A DNA stretch of 36,557 nucleotides from JAFNGF01 sp964567045 (lineage in GTDB: Bacteria > Planctomycetota > Phycisphaerae > Sedimentisphaerales > Anaerobacaceae), in NCBI GenBank assembly GCA_964567045.1, contig CAZMLE010000039.1:1-36557 (forward strand). The letters run 5' to 3'. The translations under genes and the position numbers were made by a program. Below the pieces are notes generated by a model. The model had not been told where the DNA came from, did no database searches, and was given only the letters and a program-made list of their open reading frames with translations. Below, one piece after another: positions 26,801-34,599 of this stretch (the first letter of the stretch is position 1; the number at the start of each line of letters is the position of its first letter).

Positions 26801-28890
26801 AGAGCCCATCGGACATCCACAACAAACTGAAGGGCAATGCCGAGTATCTCATACGATTTGCAGATCATATACACCGGCACTTTTTCAACGGCGGGACGCT
26901 ATCCTATCCGAGAACCGCCGAGCTTTACCAGGCGCGGATGAATCAAATCGACCGCGCGATAGTGGGCGAGTCGGCCCGATGGGGTGACAACCGACAGGCT
27001 AATCCCTACACGCGCCTGGACTGGCTTAATACCCAGAAAGGCAAGCTGACTGGATTTTTCCCCAGCCGCTCGCAGACTGTCTTAGGCTGGCTCAAAAGTG
27101 CAAATTTGTACCCTAATGTAACTGCCCCCGTATTCTATATCAACGGCTCTTACCAACATGGTGGGCATGTTGCCACGCGAGACCTTTTCTCCATACAAGC
27201 TCCCGCCGGCACGGTTTATTACACGCTTGATAACTCTGACCCACGCTTGCCGGGCGGGGCCGTGAACACCGGCCATGCAACCGTATATGCCGCACCTATC
27301 AGACTCACTCAGAGCGCACACGTCAAGGCCCGCACGCTGAGCGGCAGCACCTGGAGCGCACTTAATGAAGCGACCTTCGCGGTTGGGCCGGTGGCGGAGA
27401 ATCTGCGTATAACTGAGATTATGTACCATCCGCCGAATACCGACAGCCCGAGCGATGCAAACGAGGAGTTCGTAGAGCTAAATAATATCGGCAGCGAAAC
27501 CATCAACCTGAATCTGGCACGCTTTACCAACGGCATCGACTTCACTTTCCCCAGCATAGAACTGGCACCGGGCAAATATGTGCTGGTCGTAAGAAATCAG
27601 GCAGCTTTTTATGCCCGGTATCCGGATTTCGCCGGAGTCATCGCCGGGCAGTACGCCGGCAGTCTGGCTAACGAGGGCGAAAGAATCCGCCTGGAAGATG
27701 CTGTCGGCCAGACGATACTGGATTTCAAATACAGTGACGGCTGGCGTGACATTACCGATGGCGGTGGTTTTTCTCTGACCATTATAAATCCTGCGAATCC
27801 TGACCCAAATAGCTGGGGCGAGAAAGACTCCTGGCGGGCAAGCGCATTTTACGGCGGCTCTCCAGGCTGGGACGATACCGGCATTATTCCTGAGCCTGGC
27901 TCGGTGGTAATTAACGAGGTATTGGCCCACGCTCACGCTGAGGCCTCGGACTGGATAGAGCTTTACAATACTACCGCCGCAGCGATCAATATCGGCGGCT
28001 GGTTTCTAAGTGACGATGGCAACGACTTAACCAAGTACCAGATTGCCGATGGAACGGTCATTGCCGGTAACAGCTATCTTGTATTCTATCAGGACCAGCA
28101 TTTCGGCAACGCCCGTGATCCTGGCTGTCAGCGGGTTTTTGCCTTAAGCGAGAATGGCGACCAGGTATATCTGTCATCGGCTCAGCAAGGCGTATTGACC
28201 GGCTATCAGGAAGTGGAGGATTTTGACGCCTCCGAGACGGACGTAGCGTTTGGCAGGTATTATAAAGGCAGCACGGATAACTACAACTTTGTGGCGATGA
28301 GCGAAAATACGCCCGGCAGGGCCAACGCCTATCCGAAGGTCGGGCCTATCGTGATCAATGAGATTATGTATAATCCCGGCTCAGGCAATCAGAATGAGGA
28401 GTATATTGAGCTATTTAATATAAGTTCCGAGCCGGTGACTTTATATCGTTACGATAAGTCTGAACCCTGGCGCTTTACTGATGGCATAGAATTTGTTTTT
28501 CCTTCCGACCCTGTAGTTACGATACCTGCTGGCGGCTATCTGTTAGTCGTGAAGCACCTGGATGCTTTTGCCGCCCGATATGGTGCAATGCCTGCCGGGG
28601 TGGTGGTTCTTGGCCCTTATGATGGCCAGTTGCAGAATGGCGGTGAGAAGGTAGAGCTTTCTATGCCTGGCGATGTGGATGTATTTGGCACACGTTATTA
28701 CATCCGTATTGACAGGGTAAGTTACAGTGATGGTTCTCATCCTGAGGATTGTCCTGGCGGCGTTGACCTCTGGCCTACCGAAGCCGATGGCGGCGGCTTA
28801 TCACTTTATCGCAAGCTGGCCAGTGTTTACGGCAACGATGTAGCCAACTGGAGAGCGACTGTTCCTTCGCCTGGCCGAGCCAACCCATAA
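23839..28890 (+). CDS. Giant secreted protein: PKD, dockerin-like, lamin-tail, CHB_HEX and CotH modules
   Basis: 1683 residues. Signal peptide (1 to about 28, ending APAEW). An N-terminal lectin-like region (30-235) is followed by a PKD-like domain (about 245-335, NRPPEVDAGD). A dockerin-type pair comes next (about 340-395: GDLNGDKKVNWDDL and DINARDGVNMDDF, each a calcium-loop plus helix). Then a lamin-tail domain (about 400-545), a chitobiase/hexosaminidase C-terminal-like module (about 555-630, RYTTDGSTPTETYG), a CotH kinase-like domain (about 690-1080, with ERPDHAWAAEMFGG and FHSWDAEHTVEGG), a second CHB_HEX-like module (about 1100-1180) and three more lamin-tail domains to the end. CotH enzymes phosphorylate proteins or remodel surfaces; here activity is inferred. 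The dockerin suggests assembly onto a cohesin-bearing partner. The ATG 23839 lies after a CCAGGGA site. Confidence 0.88.
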   Translation: MKRVRFQIFLCPFVILVLGMAVSRAPAEWVAYNDCLREPADSTAANVTGWTIHNSDLTHFTGTLKNYQTGSDAAMPTVTFTMGPAGLQVSSGGAGGNAAPGTDAYEIFHGIIDFGPNNVYYGSAGWWVEIKLTGLDPAKRYAFVGTAIRSSSYPARKSLFTILGHVSATNNSSDGVVSKTANTAILLAGDNSAPGAGYVVRWDDIVPPADGSFTIRAEATADSEGGKAYPLGGFMLQEVGTAGNRPPEVDAGDYPSLSWPNDTLQLSPVISDDDPCGLGILTFKWLQLSGPGTVTFRPSDDVRDPCAIFSKPGDYQLRLQVWDEVPQQGSGTVTINIIEPLLGDLNGDKKVNWDDLVLFAVRWLDSQANPADINARDGVNMDDFAFLAKNWLVGAGPTVVINELMARNDRTVKDPQGQYDDWIEIYNAGDEPINVGGMYLTDDASIATLWRIPDTNPSATTIPPGGYLLIWADNDTGVPGLHAAFELDADRGDCVALFDTDGATLIDSVTFGKQTPDVSYGREPDGIDNWVTLSPTPGSSNNGSYLAVVADTKFSYDRGFYDSPFSVAITTETQGAAIRYTTDGSTPTETYGTVYTAPIPISATTCLRAAAFKPGCKSTNVDTHTYIFLDDVIRQATDPVTGAQVTPPGCPTSWGSVTGDYQMDPDVVGQNGKDKFGGLYASTIKQDLKSVPTISLVMNKDDWFGSRGIYINQSQDGTERVASFEFIDPNSGEQFQLNCALAMQGGVSAGGTSLDRWKTFKLSMRPRFKTQTDDGKPTGGPPNLDYGLFPDSPVQNHNTVVLDSVLNHSWLHPGADQRNTAMYIQDQYVADLHNAMGGHSPHGSYAHVYISGLYWGMYYIHERPDHAWAAEMFGGDKEKYDAIKHSSSYVINDGGGLNSGTARASFNAMVNAATAVSSDPTNLSKYNALSQMLDIDNFITYLLCNWFPGNHDWPAKNWYATHRYPDGKWRFHSWDAEHTVEGGNNVGQSPSDIHNKLKGNAEYLIRFADHIHRHFFNGGTLSYPRTAELYQARMNQIDRAIVGESARWGDNRQANPYTRLDWLNTQKGKLTGFFPSRSQTVLGWLKSANLYPNVTAPVFYINGSYQHGGHVATRDLFSIQAPAGTVYYTLDNSDPRLPGGAVNTGHATVYAAPIRLTQSAHVKARTLSGSTWSALNEATFAVGPVAENLRITEIMYHPPNTDSPSDANEEFVELNNIGSETINLNLARFTNGIDFTFPSIELAPGKYVLVVRNQAAFYARYPDFAGVIAGQYAGSLANEGERIRLEDAVGQTILDFKYSDGWRDITDGGGFSLTIINPANPDPNSWGEKDSWRASAFYGGSPGWDDTGIIPEPGSVVINEVLAHAHAEASDWIELYNTTAAAINIGGWFLSDDGNDLTKYQIADGTVIAGNSYLVFYQDQHFGNARDPGCQRVFALSENGDQVYLSSAQQGVLTGYQEVEDFDASETDVAFGRYYKGSTDNYNFVAMSENTPGRANAYPKVGPIVINEIMYNPGSGNQNEEYIELFNISSEPVTLYRYDKSEPWRFTDGIEFVFPSDPVVTIPAGGYLLVVKHLDAFAARYGAMPAGVVVLGPYDGQLQNGGEKVELSMPGDVDVFGTRYYIRIDRVSYSDGSHPEDCPGGVDLWPTEADGGGLSLYRKLASVYGNDVANWRATVPSPGRANP

Positions 28891-29171
28891 ACTGGCAGCA
28901 AAAAGACAAGTTGGCGGTGTCTGAAATCGAAAATCAGAAGTCAGAGGCTCTATCCTTTTTCTATCCTCGATTCCAGCGGCAATCTTTTTCCCTGTGAGAG
29001 GTCGATTGTTATAGGGCTTTCTGCGCGCGTTGCCTGCGGCTGCGCGCGATTTTATAGGATTCCTTTGGCTTGCGCGAACTTCAAAGGAAAGTCAGTCGCA
29101 AACTAAACCGATAATATTGTGGTATTGACAGGCGAATAATTGAGCTCAAACAGGGGATGGGATGAATAACA
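28891..29171. other. Intergenic region with inverted repeats
   Basis: About 280 bases with no gene. It holds a CTGCGCGCG pair near 29019-29048, and CCTTTG ... CAAAGG near 29063-29090 (6-bp stem, large loop). A TTGACA at 29125-29130 lacks a matching -10 at the right distance. No clear terminator is seen for the CotH gene. Confidence 0.45.
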
Positions 29172-29735
29172 ATGCCTCATTTGAAACGTACATTGAAGAT
29201 AGTGGCAGTTTGTTTGGCTGTGGGCGCACTGCTTCTGCTGAGAAGGCCGCCCAAGCCTTCAGATGCAGCGATCACCGGGGTCGAAGAAGAGATGCTGCAG
29301 AGGGTTCCCGCAAAGCAGGGTCCCAAAAGCGAGGTTCCGCAAAGCGAGGTTCCGCGGGAGTGGCTCTCCAAACCGAAAGAAGACTTCGTGCCCAGAGCAG
29401 AGGATGCTCCCCGCTTTCGCGGGGACAGGCTTGCCCCTGCGGAAGCAGGGGCGGGGTCCCCAGATCGAGTGTGGGCGGACGTTGAAGGAGTAGAGACGCC
29501 AGTAGGTGTTGTTGACGCACGGAATTGTGTCGGACTAAACTACAATCAGATAATGCGCGGTGCGGTCTCCACCAGAATGGTTTGGAATGGGCACACATTT
29601 GTTCCTCAGAAAGTCTGTGTAGTCAAAGAAGGTGACTCTGTTGCCAGCGTTTGGAGCTTTGAGCAGAGCAGCGGCGCAATTGTTTCGGAGCTTAGGACGG
29701 ATTCCAGAGTCCCGAGCACCGCCGCCCAAAAGTGA
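29172..29735 (+). CDS. Membrane-anchored hypothetical protein built partly from repeats
   Basis: 187 residues from ATG 29172 (GGGATGGG about 10 bases upstream; the alternative ATG 29162 opens a frame that is mainly repeat sequence). An N-terminal hydrophobic helix (TLKIVAVCLAVGALLLL) suggests a signal anchor. Residues about 45-62 (PAKQGPKSEVPQSEVP) come from family F-like units and about 79-97 from a family E repeat, so at least a fifth of the protein is repeat-encoded. The C-terminal part (DVEGVETPVGVVDARNCVG onward) looks like ordinary protein but is not recognised. It precedes the GH38-like gene by about 210 bases. The product could be real or a gene being degraded by insertions. Confidence 0.5.
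   Translation: MPHLKRTLKIVAVCLAVGALLLLRRPPKPSDAAITGVEEEMLQRVPAKQGPKSEVPQSEVPREWLSKPKEDFVPRAEDAPRFRGDRLAPAEAGAGSPDRVWADVEGVETPVGVVDARNCVGLNYNQIMRGAVSTRMVWNGHTFVPQKVCVVKEGDSVASVWSFEQSSGAIVSELRTDSRVPSTAAQK
29305..29324 (-). repeat. Diverged family F repeat
   Basis: TTCCCGCAAAGCAGGGTCCC, inside the small membrane protein. Two further partial GCGAGGTTCCGC units follow at about 29329-29357. Confidence 0.55.
29408..29461 (+). repeat. Family E double hairpin inside a coding region
   Basis: CCCCGC-ttTC-GCGGGG, linker, then CCCCTGC-ggaa-GCAGGGG, matching 11238-11280 in reverse orientation. It is in frame with the 29172 gene and encodes APRFRGDRLAPAEAGAG. Confidence 0.8.
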
Positions 29736-29791
29736 GTCTACAACAGTACTGGTCTTTCAAGGCACGTCACTCGTCTTTTAATCCGCCAGAC

Positions 29792-29815
29792 GTAAGGCGG
29801 ATTAATCTTTCATCT
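29792..29815 (+). repeat. Isolated hairpin AATCCGCC/GGCGGATT
   Basis: A perfect 8-bp stem with an 8-base loop (AGACGTAA) in the gap after the small membrane protein. No U-tract follows directly. It could be another dispersed element or a weak terminator. Confidence 0.5.
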
Positions 29816-29821
29816 CAAGGT

Positions 29822-29880
29822 GACCCCGCCATAGTGATGGCGGGGTTAACCGTTAGCCCTGCCAGCACTCTGGCAGGGTC
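29822..29880 (+). repeat. Family D double hairpin (linker TTAACCGTTAG)
   Basis: First stem CCCCGCCA...TGGCGGGG around TAGTGA, linker, second stem CCCTGCCA...TGGCAGGG. The same architecture recurs at 31801-31858 and, reversed, at 34541-34599, with changed but compensating stem bases, so the stems look conserved. This copy is intergenic. Confidence 0.85.
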
Positions 29881-30484
29881 TTGCCTGAGCGGCTATACTC
29901 AGATAAGATAAAGGAACAATTTATAGATTTGCTGGAGTTGTTGACAGCGTGGATACTTCAATCTTCGCCTGCCTCTGCGTCTCTCGACGCAAGTCGAGGC
30001 AGCAGGCCAGGAAGACTACTACGAATAGCTGGTATGTCGCAAGCGACTTGAAGAACGTATTGACCGGCGTGGTGCTCTTTGGCTTTTTTGTGTGTGCAAC
30101 AGCCTGCGCCTCGCAGACAACAAGCGATGTGGCAGGGCTCGCCATCTATATTACCAACGACAATTGCCCGGACTACACGTGGGGTTATACCGAGGAGCAG
30201 ACCCGCCAGAGTTTTGCGGATATTGTTCGCGGACACCTGGATGAAATGAACCGCACCGATAACCAGGACATGCGTGACCGCGACCGCTACAATATGGCTG
30301 TGACGCAGGAGGCACTGTGCTTCGTTGAGCGCTATCCGCAGCGGAAGGCAGAGTTGATCGACCGCATTAAGCAGGGACGGATATATGTAAGCCCTTATTT
30401 GTGCAACGCCCTCTGGGCACTGCAGAGCACCGAAGGCGCGATCCGCACCTTCTACCCATCTCGCAGATTAGAGAAAGAATGGGG

Positions 30485-30501
30485 CCCCGATTGCATCGGG
30501 G
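30485..30501 (+). repeat. Family I hairpin CCCCGAT/ATCGGGG in GH38-like gene
   Basis: A perfect 7-bp stem with a TGC loop, in frame, encoding GPDCIG between KEW and VAEHIEQ. Confidence 0.6.
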
Positions 30502-30620
30502 TTGCCGAGCACATCGAGCAGCCGTGCCTACCCTGGGGAGTTGTTCCTATCCTTGCCGGCTGTGGCATCCGATGGCTGTCTGTTCCCTATTACAGATATG
30601 ATTCGACCTTTGACGGGCTG

Positions 30621-30646
30621 CTGCCCCGCGGCCACGCAGCCAGCAG
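30621..30646 (+). repeat. Family G repeat, 26 bases, frame-breaking
   Basis: A CTGCCCCGCGGCCACGCAGC core ending CAGCAG, preceded by CTG so that CTGCTG/CAGCAG flank it. Excision joins GGGCTG to AATCCG and restores the GH38 frame. Confidence 0.8.
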
Positions 30647-30820
30647 AATCCGCCGCTATTTATTTACGAAGGCCCTGATGGCAGTAAGGTCCGCGTCATT
30701 TTGGACCAATGGGCCTGCAGCAAAGCAAGCTATACGCAGGGAGCACAAATCCTCCGCAAGCCGGAAACTATTACCAGCGAGTGGCTACCTCACTATTATA
30801 GCCTGGGCCAAGTCTATCCG

Positions 30821-30844
30821 CTGCCCCGCGGCCAGCGCAGCGAG
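30821..30844 (+). repeat. Family G repeat, 24 bases, in frame
   Basis: Begins CTGCCCCGCGGCCAGCGCAG and ends CGAG, adding eight residues (LPRGQRSE). Excision would give QVYPLKIILASG. Confidence 0.8.
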
Positions 30845-30879
30845 CTGAAGATAATCCTTGCCAGCGGCACACATGGTGA

Positions 30880-30925
30880 CATCTCGCCCCTTAGGGGCGG
30901 CCAGGCGCGCGGGAGCGCCCCCGCC
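30880..30925 (+). repeat. Unlettered double palindrome in GH38-like gene
   Basis: GCCCCTTAGGGGC is followed by GGCCAG and a GGCGCGCGGGAGCGCC palindrome, again two hairpins and a linker. It is in frame, encoding SPLRGGQARGSAPA. Confidence 0.6.
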
Positions 30926-31610
30926 ATTATAAAGTACAACAGTCAGCCAGGCCCGCATCCAACGCTTGTCAATGCGACGCTGCCACAGTTTTGTGAAGCC
31001 CTCGACCAGGCCCAGGAGGGCCTCCCCTTTTTGCCCACTATTCGCGGCTGCTTCGGGCACTCCTGGGACCTGTGGCCTGTGTCACTGGCAAGATATGTGG
31101 CAGATATGCGACAGGCAGAGAGAACATTTTTGGCTGCCGAGGCTCTGCTGGCGGTCGCAGCCCAAAATCAGCCTACGCTCTGCGAAAACACAAGGAGCAA
31201 CCGCGAACAAGCCGAGTGGTACTGGTGTATGCTGGCTGACCATGCCTGGAACGGCAACAGCGAGCAGAACAAGCAGCACAATGCGGAGCTGCGGCAGAAA
31301 TGGAGTGCGGAGTTTAGCCGGCTCAGCAACGGGCTTTTACAGTCAGCCTGGGCCGGCATCGGGCTAGAAGCCAGTAATTCCCGCCCGCGGGTTACCGTCT
31401 TCAACGGCCTTAGCTTTCCCCGCTCCGGGCTGGTTCGTATCCCGTTATCTGGGGACGTCGGCGCCGCCATTCCCGAAGGGAGGCTTCTCAATTGCCAGCT
31501 TGTGTATGAAGATGGCCAGCGTATTTTGTATTTTGTTGCCCCTGAAATTCCGGCTTTTACCCTTAGGCAGTTCGAACTGACGTCGAGGCCTGAAAGCGAC
31601 CGTGAGTCAG

Positions 31611-31638
31611 GCTTGCCCCGAGCGCAGTCGAGGGGTCT
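31611..31638 (+). repeat. Family H palindrome (CCCCGAGCGCAGTCGAGGGG)
   Basis: A classic imperfect palindrome related to 5626-5648, in frame in the GH38-like gene, at the start of about 180 bases of repeat-like sequence reaching 31750. Confidence 0.7.
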
Positions 31639-31712
31639 CCCCCGTGGGTCCGGACTTGGCTCGCCACAAAGGAGATGGTTCGCCTTCGCTCACCACAAGT
31701 CTGCCACGTCCA

Positions 31713-31746
31713 CCCCCCTGCTTTCTTGCGAAAGCAAGAAGGGGGG
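31713..31746 (+). repeat. Long hairpin with GAAA loop in GH38-like gene
   Basis: The TTCTTGC-GAAA-GCAAGAA core (31723-31740) is flanked by CCCCCC and GGGGGG. In frame. Confidence 0.65.
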
Positions 31747-31800
31747 CAGCCCTTACTATCGCCTGACAGTGGATCTCCAAACGGGCGGCATCAGCAAGCA

Positions 31801-31858
31801 ACCCCGCCATAGTGATGGCGGGGTTAACCGGTTAGCCCCGCAATTTATTGCGGGGTCT
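31801..31858 (+). repeat. Family D double hairpin in GH38-like gene
   Basis: CCCCGCCA-tagtga-TGGCGGGG, TTAACCGGTTAG linker, CCCCGCAAT...ATTGCGGGG. In frame, encoding PRHSDGGVNRLAPQFIAG. Same family as 29822-29880 and 34541-34599. Confidence 0.88.
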
Positions 31859-33085
31859 CCCGGTAAACGCAGCCTGTGTCAAACGGTCTATTTCGACGGC
31901 AAAGAACACACCTTGCAGAACGTGAAATCTGAGGCTGTGGCAAGTGGTCCGGTGCTGGCCAGGCTCAAGATTACGGGCACGGTCGAGGATATTCAGATAA
32001 CTAATTTTGTCACGGTTTACGCTGAATTAAATCGGGTGGATTTCGACCTGCGCATCAATAAGCCCGTGACAGTTCAGCAGCAGCGCCTCTGCCAGGTGTT
32101 TCCGATACTGCGAGATGATGCCGAGCTTCGCATTGAGACGACCGGCGCGGTAATTCGCCCTTGGCCGCAGCCGGAAGGCGATCTTCTTCCGGGTGCCGAC
32201 ACGCGCCGCTTCGCCGTGCAGGGATTTGTGGACGCTTCACCGCCGAACGGAATAGGTGTCGGGATTATCCCGCTGGATGCGTACGCGCTACGGCTTGATT
32301 TAGAGCCCCTTACATTCGAAGCACTCGGAAACGACCAGAACTACCGTGAGGTAAGCCAGGATCAGCACGGCATAAAAGATTTTCGCTTCCGTTACGTCCT
32401 GCGAGCACGTACCGGCGGCTACCGCAATGCCGAGGTCGTGGCCTGGAGCAGAAACGCAGCGTCACCGCTGCTGTCTGCTCTGGGCGTGATCAGCAAAGAG
32501 AAAATAACAGGGGCAACGATTGAACTGGATCCGTTACGGGCTGTCGCTATATGCCTCAAGCCTGTCGATGGAAACGCCTCCGGAGGGTTCATACTGCGCC
32601 TCTGGGAGACTGCGGGTCTGAGCGAGCCGGTCGGTGTCCGCCTGAAGGGCTATAAAAAAGTCATCCTGACCGACCTGCTGGAACGCGACCAAAAAGAGTT
32701 GCAGTTTTTCAACGACTGCGTGACAGTCAAACCGAATCCACACGGTTTCTGCTCGTTGCGTCTGCTGCCGTGAGCGCTTGAACTGGTGCGGCGGTCACCG
32801 GGCGGAGCTGCCGAAGCAGTACAGATGGTGTTTGGTGCGGATGTACATACGTCTAGCCACAAAGGCAGGTGACGCCTGACAAGGCTCTCTCAATCGAATT
32901 TGACCCAGTAATGAATACTGCTTGTCCGCTTTGACTATATGCAGAGTTCCATCGTCGCCCAGAAGGTAGAGCAAATCGTTGATTATGGTGGGCGACGCCT
33001 GGAAGCTGTTTTCAAGCTCGTTGGCGCCGATTTTTGCTCCGTGCATCGCATCGTAACACGTCACCAGGCCGCCGGAGTCCACCAG

Positions 33086-33102
33086 GGACCCCGCTTCGCG
33101 GG
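33086..33102 (-). repeat. Family F insertion, 17 bases, frame-breaking
   Basis: Minus strand CCCGCGAAGCGGGGTCC. Excision yields ELISILVDSGGLVTCYDA in one frame across the break, a clean repair. Confidence 0.8.
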
Positions 33103-33348
33103 AATAGATATAAGTTCTTTGCCAGCGACCGGACTGCAGATTGACGGCAGACCCTCATCCGCGGACCAGACTATATGCGTTTGCGTGACATCGCCTCGTC
33201 CATCGGCGCGGATAGCAGCCAAGTTGCCGTCCGGGCTAACTGCGTACACCAGTCCGTTGGCGAAGATTGGAGAGGGGACGACCTGCCCGCCGAGGCGTTT
33301 TGCCCTCCAAATCTCATTGCCTGTTCGCGGGTCGTATGCTATCACCCA

Positions 33349-33403
33349 CGCTCGTCCCTCGTGGCTCGGGCGACGGGTCACGGGTCACGGGCGACGGATT
33401 ACG
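33349..33403 (+). repeat. Family A repeat, about 55 bases, frame-breaking
   Basis: CTCGTCCCTCGTGGCTCGGG, then two GGGTCAC units and GGGCGACGG. It matches the reverse of 5531-5602. On the minus strand it separates DDIVLAA from WVIAYDPRTG. Confidence 0.85.
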
Positions 33404-33608
33404 CGCGGCCAACACAATGTCATCCTTTGGCATTTGGGCAGTGCCCATTGCTGAAGGCGCTACTTCTTTTTGCCAGATCAATTTCCCACAATCGGCATCG
33501 AAGCAGTAGACTTCACGCCTTTCTTTGTTAGCTCCGGTGAGGAATACGTATTTGTCCCAGACGACGGGCGAACTTTGTCCCGCCAGTGGAACGGGCACCT
33601 TCCAACGC

Positions 33609-33644
33609 CAATTTTCAATTTTCAATTTGCAGTTGTCAATTTGG
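33609..33644 (-). repeat. Family C repeat in PQQ-like gene, in frame
   Basis: ATTTTCAATTTTCAATTTGC and a GTTGTCAATTT tail, encoding QIDNCKLKIEN on the minus strand. Confidence 0.7.
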
Positions 33645-33712
33645 TGCGGAACAACTCCTAATCCTCCAGGGCCTCGAAAGCGCGGCCACTGGCCCGGCGT
33701 TGTTTGGAGGGG

Positions 33713-33748
33713 AAGTTCGACTTTCGAATTTCGAGTTTCAACTTTTTC
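33713..33748 (-). repeat. Family B repeat in PQQ-like gene, in frame
   Basis: TTCGAATTTCGAGTTTCAAC units encode KVETRNSKVELP between the two propellers; it resembles the glmM insert at 3891-3930. Confidence 0.7.
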
Positions 33749-34010
33749 TGGGGACCGACTCCCGGGAGATTTTGCAGGTTCTTGGCCACGTGACACTGTC
33801 GGCGCAAGTTGTGCCGTGGGGGGGCCAAATAACTGTAAGCAAACCACGTCGCCAGAATTGTTCCGGCAGTAGACATTGCCCTCGGAAAACGCTGGGACCG
33901 CCCACCACTGGCCGTCGAGTATTTTGTTGCGTAAGAGCTCCTGATAGCTCTCGGCAGATGCTCTGGCAACAATAAGGTCTCCCGCTTCTCTTAGAATTAT
34001 CAGGTTGCCA

Positions 34011-34029
34011 CCCCCGATCCGGTCGGGGG
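34011..34029 (-). repeat. Family I hairpin in PQQ-like gene, in frame
   Basis: CCCCCGA/TCGGGGG stem with a 5-base loop, encoding PDRIGG inside IIA...GNLIIL. Confidence 0.65.
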
Positions 34030-34540
34030 CTATAATCAGATTGCCCCAGCCCATTTTTTCCTTGACCCATTTGACTTCACCTGTGTCGAGCTGCAGACAC
34101 TTGAGGGATGATTTCTGACTGTCCTTGCCCTGATAGTCTGTGCCTGTATTGTCGAAGCCGTAGATGTGCCCCTGCCAGATTACCGAGTTGCAGTGCAGTG
34201 TCTGAAACTTCTTTTTGTCCTCCCAGATGACAGTGGGCTTACCATGAATGATCTGTATCATTCCACAGCCGCGAGGAAGCGACGCGTTAGCGACGAAGAT
34301 TTTGTCACCAGAAACGACCGGCCCCATCCAGGCGTGTCCCCACGTTCCGTGCCGCCACAGTTCCTGGCCTGTCGCCGCATTCACGCCTACGACAGCCCCG
34401 CCGCCCATAAACACTGCGCAATCGACGCCGTCGACCTTCGTCAATACAGGCGAACCACAGGTTTGCCCGTTTGATTTGTCCAGCGCCACATACGAGGCAG
34501 GCTTCGCGTTTAGCTCCAGAATCAGCAGCTTTGCATAAAA

Positions 34541-34599
34541 CCCCCCCATCGTGATGGGGGGGGGTAACCGGCTAACCCCGGCATCACTATGCCGGGGTC
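34541..34599 (-). repeat. Family D double hairpin, 59 bases, frame-breaking
   Basis: Minus strand: CCCCGGCA-tagtga-TGCCGGGG, TTAGCCGGTTA linker, then a CCCCCCCAT/ATGGGGGGG stem. Excision joins IIWSK to FYAKLLILE in frame. Confidence 0.85.

Larger units (their letters stand above)
29949..32773 (+). pseudogene. GH38-like secreted alpha-mannosidase family gene, frame broken by a repeat
   Basis: The gene is readable in two frames. Part one (GTG 29949, possibly a later TTG at 30048) has a hydrophobic export segment (LTGVVLFGFFVCATACAS), then DNCPDYTWGYTEEQTRQ, which aligns with the HxDxxW metal motif of GH38 but with Cys for His, then RIKQGRIYVSPYLCN and GVAEHIEQPCLPWG. At 30621-30646 a 26-base family G insertion shifts the frame; removing it gives FDGLNPPLFIYEGPDGSKVR. 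Part two runs to TGA 32773 and ends with the GH38 C-terminal block ILRLWETAGL...LKGYKKVILTDLLERD. Further in-frame repeats occur at 30485, 30821, about 30880, 31611, 31713 and 31801. No clear nucleophile is visible. The role would be trimming glycans outside the cytoplasm. It is either a decaying gene, one rescued by recoding, or mis-assembled. Confidence 0.65.

Noticed and set aside
29125..29130. TTGACA as a promoter for the small membrane protein
   Set aside because: No -10 hexamer lies 15-19 bases downstream.
29162..29485. Alternative 107-codon frame overlapping the small membrane protein
   Set aside because: It lacks a recognisable export signal and ends in family E repeat sequence; the 29172 frame has a clear membrane helix and a longer non-repeat C-terminus.
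29940..29945. TTGACA just before the GTG start of the GH38-like gene
   Set aside because: It would place the -10 and transcript start inside the coding region; it is probably chance.
30611..30613. TGA in the second GH38 frame as a selenocysteine codon
   Set aside because: The upstream coding is in a different frame, and a 26-base insertion fully explains the break.
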